Positions 45,003 to 53,679 of a stretch of 64,000 nucleotides of DNA are shown piece after piece; position 1 is the stretch's first letter, and each line of letters begins with the position of its first letter. Source of the DNA: CBDBES01 sp965204465 (GTDB taxonomy: Bacteria; Spirochaetota; Leptospiria; Turneriellales; CBDBES01); assembly GCA_965204465.1 (NCBI GenBank), contig OZ241995.1, positions 124,001 to 188,000 on the forward strand, written 5' to 3'. The notes beneath the pieces were generated by a model that saw nothing but the letters and a program-made list of their open reading frames with translations, ran no database searches and had not been told where the DNA came from. The position numbers and the translations under genes are program-made.

Positions 45003-45298
45003 AATTCATGTTTCTAAAGCAATGTCAATGTAAGAAGCCTGTCAAGGAATCAAATATGGCTGGCAATGTAAATAAAATTTTCTTTATTGATGGGTGGTGG
45101 GTTTTGTCAAAAAATGGCAAAAACGTAGACTAAAGGCAACGGCAGAAGACAATTTGGTAAAAAATTATTGAAATACTTGCTGAATGCTTGAAAATCGGCA
45201 ATAAATTTTTAATTCTTTTGAATAAAACTATACAGTGTAATTTAATTATAATTTGTATCCCATTAATTCATTTCTTTTAAGGGAGGAATATTAAAATA

Positions 45299-45667
45299 AT
45301 GAAAAAATTTATATATTTTATTGTTTTATGTTATATAACGTCTTTAACATATTGTAAAAAAAAGTCTAAAGAAGAAGATCCAATTATTCTGGAAAAGACG
45401 GAAAGGATCGGAAAGCAAACATTTAATACAAATTGCGCCACTTGTCATGGCAATACAGGGGAAGGAGATGGGCCTGCATCGGCAGGAATCAACCCCCGAA
45501 ATTTTAAAAAAGATAAATTTAAAAATGGAGACGATCTATTATCCATCCAAAAAACCATTGAAGAAGGTGTACCCGGTACAACAATGGTCGGCTGGAAGGA
45601 AATTTTAAGTGCTGAGCAAATTGAGTTTACGGCCAGATACGTTCGTCAATTGATTGGTAAGAAATAG
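45299..45667 (+). CDS. Mono-haem cytochrome c lipoprotein
   Basis: 122 aa. Signal with lipobox-like end (FIVLCYITSLTYCKKK). One haem c site NCATCHGNTGEGDGPASAG with the following INPRNFKK loop, and a candidate Met axial ligand in GTTMVGWKEIL. It is 66 bp upstream of actA and on the same strand, preceded by a good ribosome site. It probably passes electrons between Alternative Complex III and a terminal oxidase or acts as a small electron carrier on the membrane. Confidence 0.85.
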   Translation: MKKFIYFIVLCYITSLTYCKKKSKEEDPIILEKTERIGKQTFNTNCATCHGNTGEGDGPASAGINPRNFKKDKFKNGDDLLSIQKTIEEGVPGTTMVGWKEILSAEQIEFTARYVRQLIGKK

Positions 45668-45733
45668 TCTTATTGAATTAAAAAGGAGTCAAAGAGCAAC
45701 AATAAGTATCAAAGAATTTTGATCTACTAAAAG

Positions 45734-46279
45734 ATGGAAGAAAAAAAGATCATTTTTTTGTATGGTTTTCTACCGATAGTCGTCATCGCAGCTTTGTGGA
45801 TATTTTTTGCGCCCCCTAAACAGGTAGGTTATTCTCCAGAACAGCCGATCAAGTATAGCCATAAACTTCATGTAGGCGAGTACAATATTGACTGTCAATA
45901 TTGTCATACGGGAGTTACCTACGGAAAAAAGGCAGGTGTTCCTGATTTGAACACATGTAGAAATTGCCATATTGCTATTGGATCTGAAAATAAAGAGATC
46001 AAGAAGATCCAAAAATACTGGGACCAAAAAAAATCTCCTGAATGGATCAGAGTACATAATATGCCAGACCATGTAAGATTTGCACATGCGCCGCATATCA
46101 AGGTACTCTTAAAAAAAGGACAACCAACTAAAGAGGCATGTGTGCAATGTCATGGAAATGTAGCCAGCATGGAAGTGCTAGGGCAGGTAGAATCATTGAA
46201 TATGGGATTCTGTATAGATTGCCATAGAGAAAATTCATCGAAAGGAGCAAAAACTGATTGTAGCAGTTGTCATTACTAA
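45734..46279 (+). CDS. actA: Alternative Complex III subunit ActA, penta-haem cytochrome c
   Basis: 181 aa. One N-terminal membrane anchor (IIFLYGFLPIVVIAALWIFF) and five CxxCH haem sites (CQYCH, CRNCH, CVQCH, CIDCH, CSSCH), the count known for ActA. Additional His residues (KYSHKLHVG, VRFAHAPHIKV) can serve as distal ligands. In the complex it lies on the periplasmic side and receives electrons from the Fe-S subunit. It is followed by actB after 19 bp. Confidence 0.92.
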   Translation: MEEKKIIFLYGFLPIVVIAALWIFFAPPKQVGYSPEQPIKYSHKLHVGEYNIDCQYCHTGVTYGKKAGVPDLNTCRNCHIAIGSENKEIKKIQKYWDQKKSPEWIRVHNMPDHVRFAHAPHIKVLLKKGQPTKEACVQCHGNVASMEVLGQVESLNMGFCIDCHRENSSKGAKTDCSSCHY

Positions 46280-46298
46280 TTAGACGGTATAAATTATC

Positions 46299-49200
46299 AT
46301 GCAAAAAATAATAGCAAAAAAAATTAAACCAAAAGCCATTCCAAAAAAAGATATGGAATCAAAACAAATATGGAATTCCTATGAATCATTGGCTCATAAG
46401 ATACAAAATGGATCTATAGAAGAACAACAAGAATGGCCTACATCCTCAGAATTTCATCCCAGTATAAAAGATATTTTAGAAAGAGGTGCTGAAAATGGCC
46501 TTAAAAGAAGATCATTTCTAACTCTAATGGGGGCTTCTTTGGCAATGGCAGGATTAAACTGCTATAAAAAACCCATTGAAAAAATTGTGCCATATTTAGA
46601 CCGTCCTGTAGAACATCAGCCTGGAATCCCCATAGATTATGCAAGCGCTCATATCAGTAGTGAATCAGTTATACCTATTCTAGTAAAAACCAGAGAAGGT
46701 AAACCCATAAAAGTAGAGGGCAATCCTGATCACCCTATTCTTAAAGGAGGCATTCATTCAGATTCATTGGCCACAATATGGGATCTATACGATCCTGATC
46801 GTTTAAGGAATCCCCTTAGAAGAAAAAAATCCCGTCTGCAAAAAGCAGCCTGGGGCACTATCTTAAGTGCGCTAAAGAATCTGCCTAAGAAGAAAATTGC
46901 CATTCTGTCTCGTCCATCCTACAGCCCGTCTGAGAAAAGTATCATTCAAAAATTTGCAACCAGAAACAAGGCTGATTGGATTGTATATGACCCCGTAGGC
47001 AATCAACAAGAAGTATTAGAAGGAGAAGCAATTATACGCGGCAACGCGATCATCCCCAGGTATCAATTTGATAAAGCAGATATCATTTTATCTATAGAGG
47101 CAGATTTCTTAGGCACATGGATCAACCCAGAACTTTTTACAAAGCAATTTTCTTCCAGAAGGAATCCAGACAAGATAAACATGAATCGTTTGGTCACCGC
47201 AGAGACAATGATGTCTTTAACCGGTGCCAATTCAGATGAGAGAATATCCCTTCCCTCTGGAACGCATATCATTTTTGCCCTTGGACTAGCTCATTTAATA
47301 TTACCTGAGTCAATCTATAGGTCCAATCGTCTATTGAAAAATAGACTATCTCTATATACTCCTGAGAAGGTGGCCAGAATGTGTAATATAAGTGAAGAAA
47401 CACTGAATAATCTGGCTTATGATCTTTTGGGATCCAAAGGTAAATCCATTGTAGTAGGGGGGGGAGCTTCTTGCAGAAATGGAGAAAGTGGACATCTTCA
47501 TTATGTCGCTAGTCTTTTGAATGCATTGCTTCAAAATGATGGCAAAACCATTCTCACCCAGGCAGCTCATAAAGAAAAAAATGATATTTCGACAACAAAA
47601 GAATTATTGGGACTCATTGCCAATATGCGAAAAGGAAAGATACATACATTGATCATCGACCAGGCAAATCCTGTATTTGATCTACCCGCTTCTACTGAAT
47701 TTAAAGAGGCGCTTAAAAAAGTTAAAGAAGTTATCCTAATCTCTACCCATCGGAATGAGACAGCAGAATATGCCCATTATATTCTATCCGCAAGCCATTT
47801 CATGGAATCATGGAAGGATGGCTATTCTTATGGAGTATATTCCATAGCACAACCTTTGATCAGAACATTATTCCAAACAAGGTCTGTGGGTGATATTTGG
47901 CTTTCTCTTAATGAATTAGGCGAACCTGAGGATCCAAAAAGACGAAAAAAAGAAAAAAATTTTTATCATTATATTAAAAACAATATATCTAGAAAATACA
48001 TAAATGATAATTGGGAAGATACACTTTCCCAAGGTTATTTCGTAAAAGAAAAACCTTTGAAAGAAACCTCTGGTAGATCTATTAACTGGAGTTACTTGCA
48101 AAATATATCCCCCTCCCTTAAAGAAAAACCTAAGAGATACCATTTGAATCTTTATGAGAATCTGCAAATAAAAGATGGTTCAGGGGCGAATATTTCATTT
48201 AGACAAGAACTTCCAGATCCAATCACAAAGGTAACCTGGGGAAATTACGCAGCCGTTTCTCCACAAGATGCCACAAAAGAAGGTTGGAAAATGGGAGACA
48301 GGTTGAAGATCGCTTCCAAAACTGCTTCTGTCATTTTACCCGTTTTTATACAGCCCGGGGTACCTTCTGGTTCTATTTCTGCCGCGATTGGATATGGGCA
48401 TAAGGTATTGGGAAAAGTAGCTAAGAATGTAGGCCAAAATGTATGGAAATTTGCGATTCTTCGAGAAGAAGGCTATATTAGCAGCGGTATACCTGTAGAT
48501 ATTTCTTTAGAAGTAGGTAAAGAAAAAATAGCCACTGTCCAAAAACATCATGAAATACCAGGCGCCGAAAAAAGAGGATTGGTCAATTTTACTTCTTTAG
48601 AAGAATACAAAAAAAATAAAAAAGCAGGTCACAGTGAATTCAGTAAATTAGAGCCAGGTTCTGCTAAAATGCCGGGAAAGGGTCTTTATCCTGAGCATAA
48701 ATATAAAGGATACCGTTGGGGCATGAATATAGACCTTACCAAATGCACAGGATGTTCAGCCTGTGTAACAGGATGTTATTCTGAGAATAATATACCTGCA
48801 GTAGGTAAAAAAGAAGTACTTGTTGGAAGAGAAATGAGCTGGCTAAGAATTGATCGCTATTATCATGGGAATCCTGAAAATCCGGAAGTTCTTTTTCAGC
48901 CTGTTATGTGTCAACATTGTGAAAATGCCCCTTGTGAGAATGTATGTCCTGTGGCGGCCACAACCCATAGCTCAGAAGGCTTAAATGATATGACCTATAA
49001 CCGTTGCATAGGTACCCGCTATTGTGCCAATAATTGCCCCTATAAAGTAAGGCGTTTTAATTGGCATGAAAACTGGGAAAATAAAATAAAAGATCCTCAG
49101 CAATATTCTTTAAACCCTGATGTTACGGTTCGTTCCAGGGGAGTCATCGAGAAGTGTAGCTTTTGTATACAAAGGATTGCCGAAAAAAGACAAAAAGCAA

Positions 49201-49406
49201 GGCTAGAGAACCGAAAAATTCAAGACAAAGAAATTCAAACGGCATGCCAGCAGGCATGTCCTTCGGAAGCCATCACGTTTGGAAACATAAACAATGTTCG
49301 AAGTAGAGTTTCCCAAGAACAAAAAAAACAAAGGTCATATAAAGTGTTATTGCATACGAATGTAAAGCCTTCTGTTACCTATATGACCAAGGTAAAAAAC
49401 AGTTGA
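46299..49406 (+). CDS. actB: Alternative Complex III subunit ActB (molybdopterin-like + Fe-S)
   Basis: 1035 aa. A Tat-type signal lies inside the N-terminus (residues about 68-88, LKRRSFLTLMGASLAMAGLN). Residues about 95-750 resemble a molybdopterin oxidoreductase that in ACIII carries no cofactor. Residues about 800-1000 form a four-cluster ferredoxin-like part: CTGCSACVTGC, CQHCENAPCENVCP, CANNCPYKVRRFNW, CSFCIQRI and CQQACPSEAITFG. It is exported folded and sits on the outer face of the complex with ActA and ActE. Confidence 0.95.
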   Translation: MQKIIAKKIKPKAIPKKDMESKQIWNSYESLAHKIQNGSIEEQQEWPTSSEFHPSIKDILERGAENGLKRRSFLTLMGASLAMAGLNCYKKPIEKIVPYLDRPVEHQPGIPIDYASAHISSESVIPILVKTREGKPIKVEGNPDHPILKGGIHSDSLATIWDLYDPDRLRNPLRRKKSRLQKAAWGTILSALKNLPKKKIAILSRPSYSPSEKSIIQKFATRNKADWIVYDPVGNQQEVLEGEAIIRGNAIIPRYQFDKADIILSIEADFLGTWINPELFTKQFSSRRNPDKINMNRLVTAETMMSLTGANSDERISLPSGTHIIFALGLAHLILPESIYRSNRLLKNRLSLYTPEKVARMCNISEETLNNLAYDLLGSKGKSIVVGGGASCRNGESGHLHYVASLLNALLQNDGKTILTQAAHKEKNDISTTKELLGLIANMRKGKIHTLIIDQANPVFDLPASTEFKEALKKVKEVILISTHRNETAEYAHYILSASHFMESWKDGYSYGVYSIAQPLIRTLFQTRSVGDIWLSLNELGEPEDPKRRKKEKNFYHYIKNNISRKYINDNWEDTLSQGYFVKEKPLKETSGRSINWSYLQNISPSLKEKPKRYHLNLYENLQIKDGSGANISFRQELPDPITKVTWGNYAAVSPQDATKEGWKMGDRLKIASKTASVILPVFIQPGVPSGSISAAIGYGHKVLGKVAKNVGQNVWKFAILREEGYISSGIPVDISLEVGKEKIATVQKHHEIPGAEKRGLVNFTSLEEYKKNKKAGHSEFSKLEPGSAKMPGKGLYPEHKYKGYRWGMNIDLTKCTGCSACVTGCYSENNIPAVGKKEVLVGREMSWLRIDRYYHGNPENPEVLFQPVMCQHCENAPCENVCPVAATTHSSEGLNDMTYNRCIGTRYCANNCPYKVRRFNWHENWENKIKDPQQYSLNPDVTVRSRGVIEKCSFCIQRIAEKRQKARLENRKIQDKEIQTACQQACPSEAITFGNINNVRSRVSQEQKKQRSYKVLLHTNVKPSVTYMTKVKNS

Positions 49407-49429
49407 AATAAATATATTGAGCAACAACA

Positions 49430-50830
49430 ATGTTAACCAAAGTAAATCCAAATCCGTATCAATTAGATAAGAGTTATCAAGAAATACAGGATGATGTTCT
49501 GCGTCCTGTAGAATCTTTTCCTACAAAATTATGGTATATTGCTATTTCCATCACAGGAAGCTTGGCGCTTGCCTTCTTTGGATTGATCGGATATAGCTTT
49601 GCCACCGGCCTTTGGATATTAGGGATCAATAATCCAGTTGGATGGGGATTTTACATTGTCAATTTTGTATTTTGGATTGGAATTGGACATGCAGGAACCC
49701 TTATTTCGGCTATTTTATATCTTTTCAGACAAAAATGGAGAACTTCCATCAATAGAGCGGCAGAAGCAATGACCATTTTTGCCGTACTAACCGCAGGAGT
49801 TTTCCCGATCATTCATGTAGGAAGACCATGGCTCATATTTTGGGCGATTCCCTATCCAAATGAAAGAGGGCCTCTGTGGGTAAATTTTAAGTCTCCTTTA
49901 GTTTGGGACCCATTTGCCATTGCCACTTATTTACTCATTTCGCTTTTATTTTGGTATATGGGGCTTGTACCAGATCTGGCTAGCATGAGAGATCGCATCT
50001 CTAAAATGAAGGCAATAGGAACATTATCTAAAATATTGCTCAAATTAAAGCAGACCAGTATTAGAGTATTATCTTTAGGTTGGGTAGGTTCCGCCAGAAC
50101 ATGGACTCATTATGAGAAAATGGTTTTAATGTTGGCAGGCCTTTCCACTCCATTGGTAGTCTCAGTACATACCATTGTATCCTTCGATTTTGCTACTTCT
50201 GTAATACCTGGATGGCATTCCACTATCTTTCCTCCTTATTTTGTAACCGGGGCGATCTATTCCGGATTTGCAATGGTACTGACCTTATTGATCATAACCA
50301 GACATGTATTCAAATTAAAACAATACATCACCATGAAGCATTTAGAAAATATGGGTATCGTAATATTGGTCACTGGCATGATCGTTTCTTTTGCCTATAC
50401 CACAGAGTTTATTATAGCCGCCTATAGCATTAATGAACCAGAACAATATGTATTTTTAAATCGTTTAAAAGGCCCCTATGCATGGGCTTTCTGGACCATG
50501 TTCATCTGCAATGTAGTCTCTCCTCATTTCATGTGGTTCAAAAAATTACGTACCAATATTTATGTACTTTTTGCTGTCTCTATTGTTGTAAACATAGGAA
50601 TGTGGTTTGAAAGATTTGTAATCATCATTACTTCTTTACATAGAGATTTTTTACCATCTAGCTGGGATCTATTCGTACCCACATGGGTAGATTGGTCTAT
50701 TTTAGCCGGTTCATTTGGATTCTTCTTTACTCTATATTTAATTTTTGTAAGGGTATTGCCTGCAATTGCGTTTACAGAAGTAAAGGCAGATCAGGCAAAT
50801 GAAAAATTATCTAAAGGAATGGGGCACTAA
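49430..50830 (+). CDS. actC: Alternative Complex III subunit ActC (NrfD-like)
   Basis: 466 aa polytopic membrane protein, about ten helices, NrfD/PsrC family. Typical segments: YIVNFVFWIGIGHAGTLISA, GVFPIIHVGRPWLIFWAIPY, VVSVHTIVSFDFATSVIPGW and HSTIFPPYFVTGAIYSGFA. ActC is taken to bind the quinol at the membrane surface. It is 23 bp downstream of actB and 2 bp upstream of actD. Confidence 0.95.
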   Translation: MLTKVNPNPYQLDKSYQEIQDDVLRPVESFPTKLWYIAISITGSLALAFFGLIGYSFATGLWILGINNPVGWGFYIVNFVFWIGIGHAGTLISAILYLFRQKWRTSINRAAEAMTIFAVLTAGVFPIIHVGRPWLIFWAIPYPNERGPLWVNFKSPLVWDPFAIATYLLISLLFWYMGLVPDLASMRDRISKMKAIGTLSKILLKLKQTSIRVLSLGWVGSARTWTHYEKMVLMLAGLSTPLVVSVHTIVSFDFATSVIPGWHSTIFPPYFVTGAIYSGFAMVLTLLIITRHVFKLKQYITMKHLENMGIVILVTGMIVSFAYTTEFIIAAYSINEPEQYVFLNRLKGPYAWAFWTMFICNVVSPHFMWFKKLRTNIYVLFAVSIVVNIGMWFERFVIIITSLHRDFLPSSWDLFVPTWVDWSILAGSFGFFFTLYLIFVRVLPAIAFTEVKADQANEKLSKGMGH

Positions 50831-50832
50831 GA

Positions 50833-51390
50833 ATGGGATTTAAAGATGGATTTTATAGATACCAGGAGACCAGCAAAGGCTGGATCATACAGATAAAAAA
50901 TGCCCTGAATTTGCTTAAGGCAGCGGAAAAGATCAGAGACGCAGGCATTAAACAATTTGATTGCTTTTCTCCCTTTCCTATTCATGGCATGGAAAAGGCA
51001 ATGGGATTAAACAGATCGTGGGTTCCTTTTTTTACCCTATTCTTTGGCCTTTTAGGTGGCATATCTATTTTTGGCTTTATGTTTTATGTGGATGTAATTG
51101 ACTGGCCTATGAATATAGGGGGTAAGCCTTATTTTGCTTGGCCTGCCTATATTCCGATCATTTTTGAAGTTACCGTATTATTCGCAGGTATTTCTTCTGT
51201 AGTGGCTGTCATTTATCTAGGACGTTTAAATAACTCATGCCGTAAGCCACCTACAAATCAAATAACATCGGATGGTTTTGCTATATGGATTGGTGAGGAT
51301 ATCTCTAAAAATGAGGTGGAAAAAATTGTAGGAGAACTGGCAGAATCCATCTGGGAAATATCGCCTATATCACAAGAAAAAGGATCATGA
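50833..51390 (+). CDS. actD: Alternative Complex III subunit ActD
   Basis: 185 aa. Two membrane helices (WVPFFTLFFGLLGGISIFGF and YIPIIFEVTVLFAGISSVVA) flanked by soluble ends; the N-terminal part has FDCFSPFPIHGMEKAMGLN as in DUF3341 proteins. No cofactor motif, in line with the known ActD. The stop overlaps the actE start by 4 bases. Confidence 0.92.
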   Translation: MGFKDGFYRYQETSKGWIIQIKNALNLLKAAEKIRDAGIKQFDCFSPFPIHGMEKAMGLNRSWVPFFTLFFGLLGGISIFGFMFYVDVIDWPMNIGGKPYFAWPAYIPIIFEVTVLFAGISSVVAVIYLGRLNNSCRKPPTNQITSDGFAIWIGEDISKNEVEKIVGELAESIWEISPISQEKGS

Positions 51391-51950
51391 TTGATTTTAA
51401 AAAAATAAATTTTGGCTTATTGTTTGCTCTCATTTTTTTCAATTTCAATCAATGCAGAGAATATGAATATTTTCCAGACATGGCGTATTCGCCGGCAGTG
51501 GATGCCCAGCAAGAGGATGAAATTGGTAAAAGAAAAGGTAATTTCCTTCCTCCTGAAAATACTATTCCCTATAAAAAATATCCCTATAAATTGAAAAACT
51601 CCTTAGAGGATTACCCTAAGGCAGATATTATCTTGAAGAGCCCTTATAAAAAAATAGGCCAGGAACTACTTCAAAGAGGCAAGATGCAATATGATATTTA
51701 TTGTTCTCCCTGCCATGGATTACAAGGCAAAGGAGATGGCAGTATTAAGAAAAAATGGGCTGGAATTCTACCTCTAGTAGAAGTAGAAGGTAAAAAACCG
51801 CCTCCTTTAGATTGGGGAGTAGGGCGCATTTCGCATGTGATCCGGGTTGGTATTCGATCCATGCAGGGATATGCTTCTCAAATTAAAGAGGAGAATATAT
51901 GGGCAATCTCTCATTATGTAAAATATCTCCAAAGGAATTCTAAGAAATAG
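51387..51950 (+). CDS. actE: Alternative Complex III subunit ActE, mono-haem cytochrome c lipoprotein
   Basis: 187 aa. Signal followed by LIFFNFNQCREYEYFPDM, with Cys-25 a plausible lipid-anchor site (a loose spirochaete lipobox). The haem site YCSPCHGLQGKGDG lies near residue 110, and a candidate Met ligand in GIRSMQGYASQI. ActE is thought to pass electrons on to the oxidase or soluble cytochrome c. It overlaps actD and is followed by actF after 3 bp. Confidence 0.92.
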   Translation: MIDFKKINFGLLFALIFFNFNQCREYEYFPDMAYSPAVDAQQEDEIGKRKGNFLPPENTIPYKKYPYKLKNSLEDYPKADIILKSPYKKIGQELLQRGKMQYDIYCSPCHGLQGKGDGSIKKKWAGILPLVEVEGKKPPPLDWGVGRISHVIRVGIRSMQGYASQIKEENIWAISHYVKYLQRNSKK

Positions 51951-51953
51951 ATC

Positions 51954-53189
51954 ATGAATAAATTTCAGCTTCCACCCCAAAAAAATTCTATATTGCTTGG
52001 CCTCATAGGAATTGGACTCATTACTTTTCTATGTGCTTTTTATCTGAATCCGGAACGCGCATGGGCTGCCTTATTAGTCCTGGCATTCTTTTTGTTGATC
52101 AGCTCTTTAAGTGGAAGTTTCTTTACGGCCTTGCAGTTCGTCTCTGGCGCAACCTGGTCGGTGGTAATTAGAAGAGTCTCTGAAATGACAGTATCCGTTT
52201 TACCATTTACCATAATCCTATTTTTAGTTATCCTTTTTTGGGGGATGGATCATCTTTATGAATGGGTTCATTACTTTCATTGTAAAGCCAGTGGAAATTG
52301 TGCTGGTTTTGCAGAAGACCATATATTAGACTCTAAGGCAGGCTTTTTGAATCTGCCATTTTTCATTGGTAGGGTTATTTTTTATTTAATTGTATTTTAT
52401 TTATTAGGCATGATGCTTCTGAGAAGTTCGTTGAGACAAGATAAGGCCAAGGGTAAGCAAGACACGCAAAATTCGGTCAATACAAACAAAAAAATGATAA
52501 CCTTAAGCTCTATCTATTTAGTTGGATTTGCCTACTTCTTCTTAATGGCTTCTCTGGATATTCTAATGTCTTTAGAACCGCATTGGTATTCTACTATGTT
52601 TGTCTTATATACATTTTCTGGTTTAGCTTATTCTGGTATTTCTATTCTGATCATTTTTATCTTTCAAATACAAAAAAATGGAGGCTTAAAACAGGTTACA
52701 GTAGAACATTATCATGATCTGGGTAAATTCTTATTTTTATTCACCATCTTTTGGGCATATATTGCCTTTTGTCAATTTATGTTAATATGGTATGCTAATC
52801 TACCAGAAGAGACTGTCTATCTGGAAAAGAGACTAGGAATGAATAAAGAGAATTCTGATTGGGGAATGTTTACCATGATCTTTTGGATTGCCCATTTTGT
52901 TATTCCATTTTTCATTTTACTCTTCAGAGAAATAAAAAGAAATCCATCCCGACTGCATGGTTTGGCATGGTATTGTCTGTTCATGGGTTTTTGTGATGTG
53001 ATTTGGATGGCATATGGAGGAATTCATCACCTTGAAGGATTTCCAGTCTCATGGATAGAGCTAGGTGCCTTCCTGGGGGGCGTTGGTTTTTTTGGATATA
53101 TCTATTTTCAGAATTTTGCCAAAGTAAATGAGGTACCAATAGGAGACCCCAACTTAGAGGAGTCCCTTAAATTTCATCAGATCTATTGA
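51954..53189 (+). CDS. actF: Alternative Complex III subunit ActF
   Basis: 411 aa, about ten membrane helices. Landmarks: RAWAALLVLAFFLLISSLSG, QFVSGATWSVVIRRVSE, LDILMSLEPHWYSTMFVLYT, KFLFLFTIFWAYIAFCQFML and WYANLPEETVYLEKR, all typical of ActF (related to ActC/NrfD). It completes actA-F. Oxidase genes, which follow act clusters in several bacteria, are not present here; a tRNA gene and a terminator come next. Confidence 0.93.
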   Translation: MNKFQLPPQKNSILLGLIGIGLITFLCAFYLNPERAWAALLVLAFFLLISSLSGSFFTALQFVSGATWSVVIRRVSEMTVSVLPFTIILFLVILFWGMDHLYEWVHYFHCKASGNCAGFAEDHILDSKAGFLNLPFFIGRVIFYLIVFYLLGMMLLRSSLRQDKAKGKQDTQNSVNTNKKMITLSSIYLVGFAYFFLMASLDILMSLEPHWYSTMFVLYTFSGLAYSGISILIIFIFQIQKNGGLKQVTVEHYHDLGKFLFLFTIFWAYIAFCQFMLIWYANLPEETVYLEKRLGMNKENSDWGMFTMIFWIAHFVIPFFILLFREIKRNPSRLHGLAWYCLFMGFCDVIWMAYGGIHHLEGFPVSWIELGAFLGGVGFFGYIYFQNFAKVNEVPIGDPNLEESLKFHQIY

Positions 53190-53197
53190 AATATATC

Positions 53198-53268
53198 GCG
53201 GGCGTGGTGTAACGGTAGCACAAAAGCCTTCCAAGCTTTTAGAGTGGGTTCGAGTCCCATCGCCCGCT
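53198..53268 (+). tRNA. tRNA-Gly (anticodon TCC)
   Basis: 71 nt fold with acceptor stem GCGGGCG/CGCCCGC and discriminator T, anticodon stem AAAGC/GCTTT with loop CTTCCAA giving anticodon TCC (reads GGA/GGG), and T arm GTGGGTTCGAGTCCCAT. There is no encoded CCA. It starts 8 bp after the actF stop, so it may be transcribed with the act operon. Confidence 0.95.
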
Positions 53269-53302
53269 AATTGAATTATTATCATCCAGGTGGGCAGAGT
53301 CG

Positions 53303-53327
53303 TGACCTTGAGAGAGGTCATCTTTTT
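53303..53327 (+). terminator. Rho-independent terminator after act operon/tRNA
   Basis: TGACCT (53303-53308), loop TGAGAG, AGGTCA (53315-53320), then TCTTTTT. Well placed 34 bp after the tRNA. The rest of the gap to 53679 is AT-rich and holds the promoter of the next gene. Confidence 0.7.
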
Positions 53328-53569
53328 AAGATCTTTTTAATATAATTATTTTCACGATTTCAACCTTGAACTTTCGCTGAAACATTAAAACGAAAAAAAT
53401 ATTAAATTTTACAAGTTTTTTAATTTAAGAGCTAAAATAGCTAAAATATTTTTTTTATGATGAAGCAGATAAGACTTTCTGTAGAAAGATAGCTTATAGG
53501 TATTCACTATTTGGTAGTGCAGTGAATGCTCCGCGGTATAAAATTTTCTTAAATCACTATCTTTTTTGC

Positions 53570-53597
53570 TTGACAAATGCAATTTAGATGATATATT
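53570..53597 (+). promoter_or_regulatory. Probable sigma-70 promoter of the 1160-aa lipoprotein gene
   Basis: TTGACA at 53570-53575 and TATATT at 53592-53597 with 16 bp between. The predicted start near 53604 leaves a 5' UTR of about 75 bases before the ATG at 53680, in front of which lies AAGGAAA. Confidence 0.5.
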
Positions 53598-53679
53598 AAA
53601 GTTAATAATTCTAATGACAAGCTATTTTTAATGTACAGTCAATATTAATTTTAGCTTCTTTAATTTTAAGGAAAAAAAT

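Noticed and set aside
45218..45252. Possible promoter TTGAAT...TATAAT before the act operon
   Set aside because: The two boxes are 23 bp apart; a 17-bp alternative ends in the weak TTTAAT. Not reported as a feature.
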